A DNA stretch of 64,000 nt from Brachionus plicatilis. Its lineage: Eukaryota; Rotifera; Eurotatoria; Ploima; Brachionidae. Positions within the stretch are counted from its first letter, which is position 1, and the number at the start of each line of letters is the position of its first letter. Position numbers and translations under genes: made by a program. Where the stretch lies: NCBI GenBank assembly GCA_010279815.1, contig QEOQ01000206.1:1091628-1155627 (forward strand). Reading direction: 5' to 3'. Positions 12,551-24,100 of the stretch are shown in pieces. The notes beneath the pieces are model-generated. The model saw only the letters and a program-made list of their open reading frames with translations. It did no database searches and was not told where the DNA came from.

Positions 12551-13445
12551 ATGCGGCATTTTATAATATTTTTTGTATTTTTTGCTTATCTTAAAGGTAT
12601 TATTAATTAATTAGTTATGTAAAATTTAAAATATTTTTGTATAGAGATCAAAAGCGATTATTGTACATCGTACTCTATCAAGACACAAAGCTACCACGTC
12701 GAGCCATGCAATGTTCCGGGATCTTTTTGCTGTGGAAGCTGCTGGAATCGCTATTGCTGCGATTTAGGGAATAAAAAGCTTGATCAATCTCTATGTGGCC
12801 AAGATGTTCAGCAAGTTCAGCAAGTTCAGCCTGCTCCACCAGCTCCCATTAAAACAGAATCGGAGTCGGCATCTACATCAGCTTCAAAATGCTTCGGATT
12901 TTTGTTTCCATGTCATTCTTATCTTCTGTAATTCGAGTCTAAAATAAAAAATTTTTTCTAAGTTTATTTTTTAAAAAAAAGATTTTTACTGGGACTTTTG
13001 ATATCACTATTGCTATGTTGCTGTATTCCGCTCGTGTGTTGTCTTTGCTGCAGAGACTGCTTTAGGGGTAAATTATTTAAAAAAATTATTCAGAGTTTTT
13101 TAATTTTTATAGTTTGCGGATTCGGTGGATCTAAAAATGTGGGGAGCGCAGTTGTAGCCCAACCGGTTTATGGTAATTCGTTCAGTGATCGCATGAGAAA
13201 AAGATTTGAAAACTTTTTCGGAAGTTCTAGTACTTCAAACCAAAATTTTAATACTCAAAACGATTACGTTACTGTTGCCCAAGATGATTTCCTAAGTACA
13301 GAAAAAGTGGTTAGGTATGTTTCAGTGATTTAAAAATAAAAATGATAAATAACATTTTTTTTATTTAAAATTTAGAAATAATAATCAATCTTCAAATACT
13401 GTCGAATTTCATGAGTTTTCAGAGGTCAGGAGAACATACAATTAG
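12551..13445 (+). CDS. Shisa-like cysteine-rich single-pass membrane protein, copy 1
   Basis: Exons 12551-12596, 12645-12927, 12982-13067, 13113-13314 and 13376-13445 give 228 residues with consistent phases. Exon 1 is a signal peptide (MRHFIIFFVFFAYLK). Exon 2 carries the Shisa-type motif (CNVPGSFCCGSCWNRYCC) and a later Cys. The exon 2-3 junction encodes a transmembrane helix (YLLLFLLGLLISLLL), followed by a Cys cluster (CCCIPLVCCLCC) that could be palmitoylated. The tail is Ser/Asn-rich. In vertebrates, Shisa-family proteins act in the ER or at the plasma membrane as adaptors for receptors (Frizzled, FGF receptor, AMPA receptor); whether that applies here is unknown. The third intron is only 45 bp and has no in-frame stop, so a retained form with 15 extra residues is possible. 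Copies 2 and 3 follow at 18086 and 27253. Confidence 0.72.
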
Positions 13446-13560
13446 AGTGACAAAAGGAACTCAAATGAATCTTTTAACAAATAGCGTGCGAAAATCTGGC
13501 AAATAGATCTGAATATGTAGAACGGTTTGCTTTCTATATTCAAGCTTAAAATATTTTTAA

Positions 13561-13566
13561 AATAAA
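13561..13566 (+). terminator. Polyadenylation signal for Shisa-like copy 1
   Basis: AATAAA lies 116 bases after the predicted stop codon at 13445. The position fits, but AT-rich DNA makes chance hits common. Confidence 0.35.
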
Positions 13567-13599
13567 AAATTTTACAAAAATTCTATCTTAATTTTATTG

Positions 13600-14157
13600 T
13601 AATTGTATTATTTATCATTTATCAAATTTGTTTAGTTTTTGGACACTTATTCAAGACTTCGTGTAGACTGCTTTTTAAGAAAAGATAAGATAAGACTAGT
13701 CAATCTGAAAAAAGCAAGAATAAAAGAAAAAATAGGTTAGAAATTCTTTACCATCTTTTTTATATTTTTTGAAATTCTATAGTTGGGTACAAAGTTATTG
13801 ATTTTTCATTTTAAAAAATCATAGTACAAAGTTGATATGATTATTGGAACATAAAATTTTTAACCTAAATCAACGTAAAAAATTGTAAAAGATTTAATAG
13901 CCCAAAATAAAAATTGATTTTTAGTTAATTAAAAAAATAGATTCCTTCGCTTAATTTATTTTTTACTCAATTTTTACGTAAATTTCTATTGTATTTTTGT
14001 CAAAAAGTTTCTTAAAAAAATCTTAAAAAAGATTGATATTTTTTACAAAAATAGAAGATCTAAATTTTATTGAAGTTTATTTTATTTTAAGACCTATTGA
14101 CAATGGGCCCTTAGATATACTCTCTTTTTTGAAAGGATGTTCTTTTTAGAATTTATT
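13600..14157. other. AT-rich intergenic DNA
   Basis: Nothing recognisable was seen beyond AT-rich simple sequence between the Shisa-like gene and the repeat cluster that starts near 14158. Confidence 0.45.
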
Positions 14158-14555
14158 ATAAACCTTGGTCTAGAATAGACGTACATTTTATCCTTTTTGA
14201 CTTTTTTTAGTCAAAAAAATTGTCCTTTTTGTGCTTAAGATTATGAAAGGACATTCTTTTGACTTTTCTCTCAACTTTTTCTTAGTTAAGGGAAAATAAC
14301 CCTTTAATTAACCATATTTTGACAAAGCTCTTGACGTACTTCTATTCTAAACCAAGGCTTATATTAAATTCTAAAAAGTACAGAAAGAACATTTTTTTTG
14401 CATAAAAAAAATACAAAAAGCTTAAAAAGGACGTCTATTCTAGACTAAAGCTAAAATAAAATTTTTAAAAAGGAAAAAAGAACATTCTTTTTAACTAAAA
14501 ACAGTCAAAAAGGATTAAAAGGACGTCTATTCTAGACCAAGTTCTAAATTAAAAT
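14158..14555. repeat. Repeat cluster built on an ACGTCTATTCTAGACCAA motif, inverted ends
   Basis: The left end (14160-14200) carries TTGGTCTAGAATAGACGT. The right end (about 14506-14550) carries its inverse, GGACGTCTATTCTAGACCAA. Two more diverged direct copies sit near 14330-14362 and 14430-14462. Blocks of AAAAAGGA and GAACATTCTTTTT lie between them. It looks like an element with inverted ends and repeated internal units. It has no coding capacity. Confidence 0.5.
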
Positions 14556-14901
14556 TAATGGAAAATATTTTTTATAAAATTATTTTTTTAAAAGGACAAA
14601 AAGAAAAATCATAGTTTTTTGTTGTGGTTGTGAATAGATGAAAATTTAGATCTGTAAACTTCTGATAAACCCATTTTAAACTGCCATAGAGCCTATGTCA
14701 TTCACTTTTTACGAAAGTAAGAATCTAATCTTTGTATTAATCAGTATTAGAAGTACTTTCTTTTTTCTTTCTTATTTATGCACACGGACTGCTTTATGTG
14801 AATGTACAATCTATCTTCTATGGAATTTTATCATTTGCAAAGTCATTTTACAAAATGACACATTTTTTAAATTGGCAGTGACATATATATAGAATCAAAC
14901 T

Positions 14902-16030
14902 AATACCGTAATGCCTTGCCCCCTAATGCATTGCACTTTAAACCAGAATTCTGGATTTTAATGCTGCATTTAACCCACTTTTTTTTCCAGATACGCTAGA
15001 CTAAAAATGCTGCAGTTAATGTCAAAATTTTGGTATAAATGCCGCATTAAAAATGTAAAAAATAATAAAAATATATTTTTCTATTTTTTCTAAATTTGAA
15101 ACACAAAAAATGTTCTTCGGACATAATGCATGCATGTAAAGTTAAAATTTTGAGTTTTAATGCGTCACGAAATTTTATTTAAATTGATAAAACCGGTATT
15201 TTAATATAAAAATGGCATAAAATTTGGCATCTTGAAGTTTAGGATCAAAAAAATCAGATCAAAAAGTAATTTTTTTATAATTTTTGAATGGTATTTGATT
15301 AAATCTCTCTGCAAAATGCTAAATAATGCAAAAAACATGCTGAATATTAGAAAAGACTCTGCAAAAACTCTGCAATTTTGCAGGAAAATGCATGTCATTA
15401 AAAAGTATTTAATTCAACTGCGCAATTTAATTGCAGAGTTTTTGAAGAACCTATTCTAATATTCAGCGTGTTTTTTGCATTATTTAGCATTTTGCAGAGA
15501 GATTTAATCAAATACCATTCAAAAATTATAAAAAAATTACTTTTTGATCTGATTTTTTTGATCCTAAACTTCAAGATGCCTAAAATTTTCCGTATAAAAA
15601 TTATTTTTTTTAAAAAAAAATTATATGAATTATATTTTTAGCATGATCTTTTTTTTTATTTTGAATGCTGCAGTTATGAATATAATTGTAAGAATTATGA
15701 TAATAGTTAAAAAAATTATAAAAAAAAAATTGGACACTTAAAAGCGTTAAAAATGAATTTAATAAACTAGCATTAAAACTCAAAATTTTAACTTTACATG
15801 CATGCATTATGTCCGAAGAACATTTTTTGTGTTTCAAATTTAGAAAAAATAGAAAAATATATTTTTATTATTTTTTACATTTTTAATGCGGCATTTATAC
15901 CAAAATTTTGACATTAACTGCAGCATTTTTAGTCGCAGCGTATCTGGAAAAAAAGTGGGTTAAATGCATGCATTAAAATCCAGAATTCTGAAAATAAATG
16001 CCGCATTAGGGGGCAAGGCATTTCGGTATT
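14902..16030. mobile_element. Foldback DNA element with 262-bp arms, containing a second palindrome
   Basis: The arms are 14902-15163 and 15769-16030, inverted and highly similar, with ends AATACCG...CGGTATT and CCTTGCCCCCTAATGC just inside. A TA is present at both outer ends, compatible with a TA target duplication as in Tc1/mariner-type MITEs. No transposase is encoded; the short reading frames inside are symmetrical by-products of the palindrome. A second, nearly perfect palindrome (15226-15580) occupies the centre. The element is most likely non-autonomous. Confidence 0.75.
15226..15580. repeat. Near-perfect internal palindrome nested in the foldback element
   Basis: Arms 15226-15350 and 15456-15580 (125 bp each) match as inverted repeats with, by eye, one substitution. 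The pairing continues inward more loosely around ACTCTGCAA. The outer arms do not share this sequence, so it may be a separate hairpin inserted into the older element or an original core. It has no coding content. Confidence 0.75.
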
Positions 16031-18085
16031 TTTAAATTAAATTATCAGACGGAACAAAATGAAATCCAATTAAAACCATCACTGAAATGGAATTTTAGTG
16101 CCTCCAAAACTTCATAAACATATTTAATATGTTATATCTTTTAAAATTATACCTCCCAGTCGATGAATTTGATCGATGATCTTGAGTAAGAAATTGATAA
16201 AATCATTCAAATTTAATTTTCAGGATCATGGCTCCAATTAATCTAGTTCTATATTAGATATAACAAATGAAATCTTTTTTTAAAGAAATTTGTTTCTTTT
16301 GAAAATTTAAGAATTTAATTTTACTTTTAAGCATTTTTTACGATTTAATAGTTATAACTAATTTATCATTTAATTAGTATAACAAAAAAAAATTCTGGTT
16401 TTAGATTTTTATCAACTTTTTTAATTAAAAAAATTAATGCAAGATCTCAAAAATGGATCTTGAAAATTTCTAAGGTGAAATTTTTAATATTTTTTTTTTA
16501 AATTAAGATCTTAAAATTAAAACATAAAAAATCTTAAAAATTAAAATTTTTACCTTATTCGATATAGCAGCCTCATAAATCACAACACGACTTTGGCGCA
16601 GGCAATAAATACTATCTCGCTCATGTTACTGCAGCTTTCAATCTTGAATTTTTTGTGAAATAAACAATTTTTTTTGAATTTTAAATTTGATCAAGCGCTA
16701 TAAATTTAATATAAAGAAAAAACATAAAAATAGTTATTTTATTTTCAATTTTTTTTTGAAAAGTCTCAAGCTTTAAAACCACATTAAAATTAAGTTTTCT
16801 TAATTTAATGTGGACTCAAGGCTTAAAAGGATATTTTGAGAATATCAATAATTTTTTAACATGTGCGAGATGGCATATAGTGCCTGTGTCAAAGTCGTGT
16901 TGCGATTTATATGAGTCTGCAGTATCGAACAAAGGAATACGGGAGTTTAACTTGTTCTTGATATCGTTTACATCTTTGTAATCTAAGATTTAAAAAAACA
17001 ATCTTAAACAAATCGAGTAATTTTTATTCTAAAGAAATGTCAAAGATCGTATTTTTAAACTTATGATCATTTTAAAATTAAGATTTTATTTAGAATCTCT
17101 TTAAGATTAGGAACTAATCTTATTCCAAATATTAGAGGAGAGAAAGATGAAAGGTCTTCACGATTCTTTATTTAAAAACTTCATACATGAATTTTTATAT
17201 CTTTCAGGTAAATTATTAGCAGGATATTCAAAGTTTTAATGCAGATAAGGCAAGCGGCTTCTTTCTGACTTCTATTGCATTTAAAATTATATTTTAACCA
17301 AGAACTGGATTTTGAATATCTAACTTTATTTATTTTTAAATAGACTTACAACTTTCAACTAAAAAATTTTGATTTTTGTAATGCAAACTAATCCCTGCGT
17401 TGTGTGATTTAAATTATTTCAAGTATCTAGAATCAATGGGTTTTAAAAACCAGAAGGATTCTAAGAATTTTGGTTTAAATGAACAAATTTGTAAGTGGAA
17501 GTAGAAAACGTTAATTTTTTCATACTTAATGAAATAATCTCGAGAAAGTTATTTTTTAATTTTTAAATAATTTCAATTGAAGCTGTGGTAAAAATTTCGT
17601 GTTCAATTTAATAAGTATTAAATAAAGATGACTGCTTTATACACAATTATAATTTATAAAAATGAATATTAAGGCATTTAAATTTATGCAATAATTATTT
17701 AATAATTTTTGAATTTAAAATTTGATGTAAAACATATGATCTAAAAATTAGTGACTAAATTGTGATAAAAAAACTTAAATTGAAAAAATTAAAATGATAA
17801 ATAATTCAAATCTCTATCTTGGACAAAGTTTCTTCTTCAAGATATTCTTAGAAAATCCAATTTTTTTTTTAAATTATGAAATAGAAGATTATAAGAAGAC
17901 TTTTTTTATTTATTAATTTAAACTCTCGAAATAAAATTAAAATTCACGAAAAATCCAGTCCTAATCATCTAAGATAATAATATTTTTAATATCTCTTTTT
18001 TGTTTTAAAGCTTTTATAGACGATAATTTTTAAATTTAAAAATTATAAATAAGGCTGCATTACTATCTTAGATCATTCTTTTGCC
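16031..18085. other. AT-rich intergenic region with one small inverted-repeat element
   Basis: No gene was recognised. It contains the inverted-repeat element at 16558-16930; the remainder is AT-rich simple sequence. The promoter of the Shisa-like gene at 18086 should be at the right end. Confidence 0.45.
16558..16930. repeat. Inverted-repeat (MITE-like) element of about 370 bp
   Basis: The left arm (about 16558-16627) and right arm (about 16857-16930) are imperfect inverted copies sharing TTCGATA at the ends and AACACGACTTTG inside. A smaller palindrome (16779-16813, CCACATTAAA...TTTAATGTGG) sits in the middle. It is noncoding and probably a non-autonomous DNA transposon. Confidence 0.6.
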
Positions 18086-18903
18086 ATGTATAATTCAGTT
18101 ATCATTGTTTTGTTAATTTTTAATTTTATAAACAGTGAGCATGAACATTTCATTTCATTATTTTAAATATGTAATTTTTTCCGCTAGTATCCCAAGGATA
18201 TGGTATTTGTCTTCCGTTCTATAAAAATGGGACTTATAACAGTTATCAATTTTGCCAATCTTATTGTTGTGGTGAGTGTGATAACAGATTTTGTTGTACT
18301 GATGAATCTAAAATATTAAATCAAACTTCATGTCCTATAATTAGTACAACCATAACACAATCAACCGTACCTAGCACATATCCTGGAACAACGCAAGGAC
18401 CAACATTTTTCTCTTCGTAAATTTTATTATAATCATATTTTATCAATTTTTATTCTAAATTATCAAGATTTTGGTTTTGGATTATTTTAGTTTTTTTGAT
18501 ATTTCCTTTAATGTTATGCTTGGCTTTGTGCAAATCGCTTATTCAGAAAAAGTTTGAATTCCAGGCCAGAAATGGTATTAAATCAAAAATAAATTTCACT
18601 TGTCTTACAAAAAAAAAACTTAATATTTTAAAAATATCGAGACGAGTGATAAAAAAACACAATAACTCTTGAGAAATATATTTTTTTTTAAAGCTACTCA
18701 ATTCTCAAATTTTTCGCCGCAACAAGCAAATACGGGGATTGATTTTGACACACTGCATCAATTTGATGATGCGCCACCGCCGACATACAGTACCATTAAG
18801 TAAAATTTTACTTTTTTTTTTTGAATAAAATATATAATATTTTTTTGTAAGCTTAAAGCTCAATAATACAATGCCAGTTTATCCTGTCAGAAAGAATACT
18901 TAG
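18086..18903 (+). CDS. Shisa-like cysteine-rich single-pass membrane protein, copy 2
   Basis: Exons 18086-18134, 18188-18416, 18468-18574, 18694-18799 and 18852-18903 give 180 residues with consistent phases. A signal peptide is followed by one Shisa-type Cys module (FCQSYCCGECDNRFCC plus flanking Cys) and a short Thr-rich stalk. A transmembrane helix (FWFWIILVFLIFPLMLCLAL) comes next, then a basic cytosolic segment and a tail with the proline motif PPPTYS. The tail motif resembles the PPxY sites that bind WW domains in Shisa-type proteins; here it is PPTY. Exon phases match those of copy 1 (signal exon ends in phase 1, Cys exon in phase 2, membrane exon in phase 1), so the two are duplicates. 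An alternative last exon may lie at 19507-19582. Function is unknown beyond family resemblance. Confidence 0.68.
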
Positions 18904-20110
18904 AACTTAAATTTATTTATGTTTGTTACGATTTTTCGATAGTTGTAAATTTTTATTTTGTAATTTAATTTTATTGGTAAAAAGCTAATAAAAAAATTTC
19001 TAAATTTTTGTAATAAAATAAAAAAAAATTTAAATTTTTGTAATAATATAGAAACGATAATATTTTAATTAATCATAAAAATAAAAAAAATATTAATAAT
19101 TTTTAATATTTTATTAAAATAAATTTGGCATTAAAACACGATTCTCTAAGTCATTAATTTTTTTAAAATCATTAAAAAGGTCATAACATAAAAATATATG
19201 GTCATGGTTCTAGTTTTTATTTTTTTGATCATTTTCAATATTAATTTGTCGTTCATTTCTTGTTATATAATAATTTACTTATTTAAATTTGCATCACAAG
19301 TTAAGAACTCAAGCGATAAGATAAAAAACGTCTTTATCCAAAAAAAAAAAATTTTTAGGTGACTTTTAATAAATTTTGAAACAGATTAATTTAAAAATAA
19401 TATAAGAGTTTTTTAATAAAAATTTTTGTTAGAAATTTTCTAGAAGAACAACTAACAGATTTTTATTTCAAAAGCACATTATCAAATAAAGTTTCGGTTA
19501 TTTCAGATCCCAATCCACGTCAACTAAAGGTCACAGCCCATATGTCACAGTCAATGTTATAAAATTTCTGGTTGGCACTTAACTTCAGATTGTGCATATT
19601 AGTTTCAAATTGACATTTTTTAGTAAAAATTTTTATTTTTATAAAGACTCAAAAATTAGTCAAAATAACTCAGTTTCTAACATAATTAATCTCTTCATAT
19701 TTACTTTTTTTAAATATAAGATGTAAAAATTTTAAATAAAAAACTAGTAGAGGCAATTAAATAACTCAAAGAAAAATAAAAGCACGGACTTGGTTGAACA
19801 GCATGAGAATAAAAAAGCTAAGCATTCAATTACTAAGACAAAAAATTTTTTCATTTAAATTAGAATCATATAATACACAATGAATTTTACACTGGAAGCT
19901 TGAGCTACACTATTTATGAAACTGTGAATTTTTTTTAAATTTGAATTTTCACATTTCTTTAATTATTGTAAATTAAGGTTTGATTAATATGTAATTATTT
20001 TGAAATTATTAACTTTCTTTAATCGCATATTTTGTTAGAAGATTTTATTACAATAATAAATTAATTTTTTATTTAATTTTTAATCAAATAAATCAATGAT
20101 TAAAGAGTAT
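18904..20110. other. AT-rich intergenic region between Shisa-like copy 2 and the transposon
   Basis: AATAAA at 18987-18992 is a likely polyadenylation signal for copy 2. A possible alternative last exon lies at 19507-19582. Nothing else was recognised. Confidence 0.4.
19507..19582 (+). CDS. Possible alternative last exon of Shisa-like copy 2
   Basis: A good acceptor (TTTCAG) precedes an open stretch that joins in the correct phase to the exon ending at 18799. It would encode a different tail containing KGHSPYVTVNVI before a stop at 19580-19582. Its base composition is less AT-rich than the surroundings. It could equally be a chance open stretch, or part of a decayed paralogue. Confidence 0.25.
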
Positions 20111-20118
20111 AAATAAAT
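20111..20118. repeat. Target-site duplication, left copy
   Basis: AAATAAAT directly precedes the transposon terminus GGGTCCTAC and is repeated exactly at 25521-25528. An 8-bp duplication is compatible with Mutator-like elements (usually 8-10 bp). The low complexity of the site weakens the evidence a little. Confidence 0.75.
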
Positions 20119-21051
20119 GGGTCCTACTAAAATACTGACCCCCATTTTTTTAAAATTTTCTGACCCCCATTTATTTTGCAAAGCAAAAATATTTTTTAAA
20201 GTTTTAATATATCATTTAGTTTGAATTTTTCTCTATTTTTTGAAAATTAAACTAGTTTGTCTCCAAAATTTTTATTTTTTGTGAAAATCGAATATTTTTA
20301 TACTTTTAAAAACCTGACCCCCTACTGACCCCCAATTTTTTACGACTGACCCCCAACTGACCCCCATTTTTCTTGAAGAGAATTTAACTAGCTTTCCAAA
20401 AATGTGCCTAGTTTTTCTCCAGGATGTATAGTTTTTGAGATATTTTGATTATAATAAAAGACCTTAGTTATTCTGATATCGGATTTTAAAATTTTTAATA
20501 CGATATACCATTAGATCAAGAATTTTCTAAGCTTTTTGATTTTTATGTTTGTTTTCTTAAATTCAATTTTATTTTTAGCGAAAAAACTATAATCTACTTT
20601 TAAAGAAACCTGACCCCCAATTTTATACGACTGACCCCCAACTGACCCCCATTTTTCTTGAAGAGAATTTAACGAGCTTTCTAAAAATGTGACTAGTTTT
20701 TCTCCAGGATGTATAGTTTTCGAGAATTTCAAAAGATTTCATAATAATTGAGAAAAATTCAATTTATAATTGTAATATTTGATATTTTTTGTTTTATTAA
20801 TTTAGTTTTTAAACTTTTTAAATAAAAGTTACAATTAATTTTAATAACAATTAATTTAATAAAAAAATAAAGTCTTTGTCTTAAATTTTTAACCATGTAA
20901 AAATAAAAATATTAACTTAAATGAGGCGAAATTTTTTATTTTTTCTATTGCAATCTTTTGCCTCTTTTTTCTGATTTTCGTAAAGGGAAGTTACATTTCT
21001 TTTTATTTTAATTTGATCTTTTGGTGGTGGAATCATTTTTAAAAATTTTCT
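20119..21051. repeat. Left terminal inverted repeat of the MULE
   Basis: Inverted copy of 24589-25520. It contains nine TGACCCCC motifs. It also holds an internal direct duplication of about 115 bp (about 20322-20435 and 20620-20725) that includes the ACGACTGACCCCCAACTGA block and the CTCCAGGATGTATAG block. The inner end carries an antisense copy of the last codons of the transposase gene. Confidence 0.88.
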
Positions 21052-21171
21052 AAATTTTAAAAATTTTAAAACTAAAATAAACTATATTTATTAATGCAAT
21101 TTTCAAATAAAAGAATATAAAAAAAATTTCATTTTTATTTTTCTTTATAAAATTTCTTAATTATCCCAAAA

Positions 21172-24100
21172 ATGGATAAAAATATTGGTTCTAATGATTC
21201 ACAGATTAGAAAAAATTTTGAAAAAAATTATATGTCATTTATCATCCAAGGAAACTCTTCAAAAAACTCTAAAGTACAAAAAATTTTTTACCTGAATTCT
21301 TTTTTAATTGTATTACTTTAGAACCGAGTGTTTTATTTTTCTCAGATCTTAAGAGATATCAACAACATCTGTGAGAATATTAAGGTTGATTTTGAACCAC
21401 TCCTGAAACATTTATACTCAATCGGAAATTCCATCAAAAACTATCCATTAGTCAAATTCAAATTTCCAACTTATTGTAAGTTATGAATTTTAAATAAAAA
21501 ATGTTTAAAAATATCATTAAATTATTTTAAAATTGGCCTCTAATATCAACATAATATTTAAATATATTATAAATTAATTCTTTCTTTAGCATCAAGATTT
21601 AAAGTTGATCGCTTCGCAAATAACTTCCTAAGTCAGAATGAATTAGATCTCTATACGCCTTGCTCAATATTAGGCGATGGTAATTGCTTTTATAGGTCTG
21701 TCTCTTTGTGTTTATATGGAACAGAAGATTTTCATGTCGAATTAAGACTAAGATGTCTAGTTGAAATGATTTTCAATTCAAATTTGTACATGGATAACAT
21801 TTATCTTAATTCTCAATTACAAAAGACTTTAGAAACTAATGAAATTAATGACTTAGTCTTGCACTTGGCAACTATGGCTCAGTCTAGTAGAAGTTTAAAT
21901 GATGATGAGGAAGTATTTTTAAATGAAATTAAAAGAATTTCAGAAAAAGACGAATGGGGAACAACTTGGCTCTTTTTTCCACTTGCAAATGCTCTTGGTG
22001 TAGATATTCAACAACATTATCCAGTTTTTGGCTCAAATTCAAATACTATTCATTTAAAAATTCTTAGAAACAAAATTCGATGTTTAAATCGCGATAAAAA
22101 AAGTAAATAATTTTCTAAAAAGAAAAATTTTAATTTCTTGAGTTAAGCTGAAACGATAAATATACTTTGGTCAAATACTATTAATGCTAATTCAGATAAT
22201 TGGATTCCAAATCATTTTGTTAGCTGTCTAAAAAAAGTAAATCTAAATAATGTAATAAAAAAAAATGATGTTACTTTTTTAATGATTAAATTAAACTCTC
22301 AATTTTCTTAAAAAGATTATTGAATCAGATAGATTAAAGAAGTTGGAAGAAAAATATGATAGCGAAGTATTAATTAAGGATAATTAAAAATCATTTTAAT
22401 AAATTCTTTTCTTATAGACTTCATTACCAAAGTTAAATTTAAAAGACATCAGTTGTTCGACAGTTGATTTATACACTTCACCAGTTAATAATAAATTATT
22501 TTTATTAAAAAAAGCCTCAAAAGGAGATTCTGAAATGTAGGCTTAATTAATAATAAAAATAATTATTGATATTCAGGTTAAGTAAATTTTCTTATTTAAG
22601 ATATACTAAAATGGAAACAAAAGACAAATCATTTGAAACAACTGACACCGAAGATTCATATTCTGATGCAAAATTTTCAAATAAATATGGTAAATAATAA
22701 GAAATTTCTTAATTATTAAATATATAATTTTAATTTTATTTAATTATTTTAAAATTAATTATATTTAAAAAATTTTAGATAAGGATTTAGAGAATTTTAA
22801 CTTTAAAAATCTGAGTTTTGAATTTGTTATCAATTACGTTCTAAAGCATGAGTGTTGTCAAAATATCCCAAAATCAGTCAGAAAGAAATCATGTTTCGTT
22901 TTTGATTTGAATAAGTTTAAATTTAAAGATATTTTGTCAGATAACAATGGGCGTTTTGATAATTATGCGGGAAAAAAAAAATTTTTCAAAATAACTTTAA
23001 ATGAACAAGTGGTTATTGAAAGTCTTGGTGAAAAATATATAAATATTTTTGATGAATTTAAAAATGTTTATGAATTACACAAATATTTTTATAAGTCAAA
23101 AATGAACCCTAATTTTTGTCGAAAAATAGTTACTATGAGACTAATCGAGAAAGTAGCTGATTCGAAATTTAACAAAGCTTTTGTGAGTTATTTTTGGCAA
23201 AACGAAAACGGAAATAAAGAATTTACTGAAATACCTCATCAAAATTCACGAAAATCAATTAAGCCATATTATCGATCCTCAGATTCAGTCAAAGAAAGTA
23301 TAAAAGAGGCAGTAACTAAGAAAGAGTCAATTCATTCCCATTTTAACAATTTGATAGAAAAGGCAAATAAGGGGTTTTCGGCTAGCGAAGTTCCTAGAAA
23401 TACTCATCAATATTATAATTATAGCTTTATTAAAAAATGTAAAGACCTGGAAAAAAATAATTATAAAAAAACTCGTGACCAATATGTTGATATTATTTTT
23501 AACATGAAAAACAGTAATATTAGCGCAATAAAGGAGCTAAATATTTAATCTTTTTTTTTTAATTAGATGGTCTATGCAGAGAATTATATTTTGATAAAGA
23601 AGAAATGATCACAATATTTTTTCAAGATCAAGAGTTTTATGATCTTATTAGATTTGCTTCCTTTGAGTCTAATTTTACTGTCTTAAATATAGATACAACA
23701 TTTGATCTAGGTATGATTAAAATTTACTAAAAAATTAATATTAACATTTTTAAAAAGGAAAATTTAACGTAACATTTGTTACTTATAGAAATTTAAGTTT
23801 ATATAAAAATGACACTAAAACTCATCCAATTTTCCTTGGTCCTGGAATGATTCATTTAAAAAAAGAACATGCTACTTATAATTATTTTGCTCAACGCCTT
23901 TTAGCTTATGACAATCTTAACTATGGGAAGCAAGCATTTTCAATAAAAAACATTAAAATAATAATAACCGACGATGATTCATCATTGCCGGACGCTTTTA
24001 AAGTCAATTTTAATTTAACTAATTTTGTTTTGTGCTGTAATCATTTAAGAAAAAATATATCAAGGAAATTAGATGATTATGAAATTAGTGAAATTGAAAA

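Noticed and set aside
15232..15837. Several short open frames on both strands
   Set aside because: They arise from the palindromic arms of the foldback element and are not genes.
20511..20732. 73-residue open frame on the minus strand, with an identical twin at 24907-25128
   Set aside because: It lies in the terminal repeats of the transposon and is explained by them; there is no protein-like domain.
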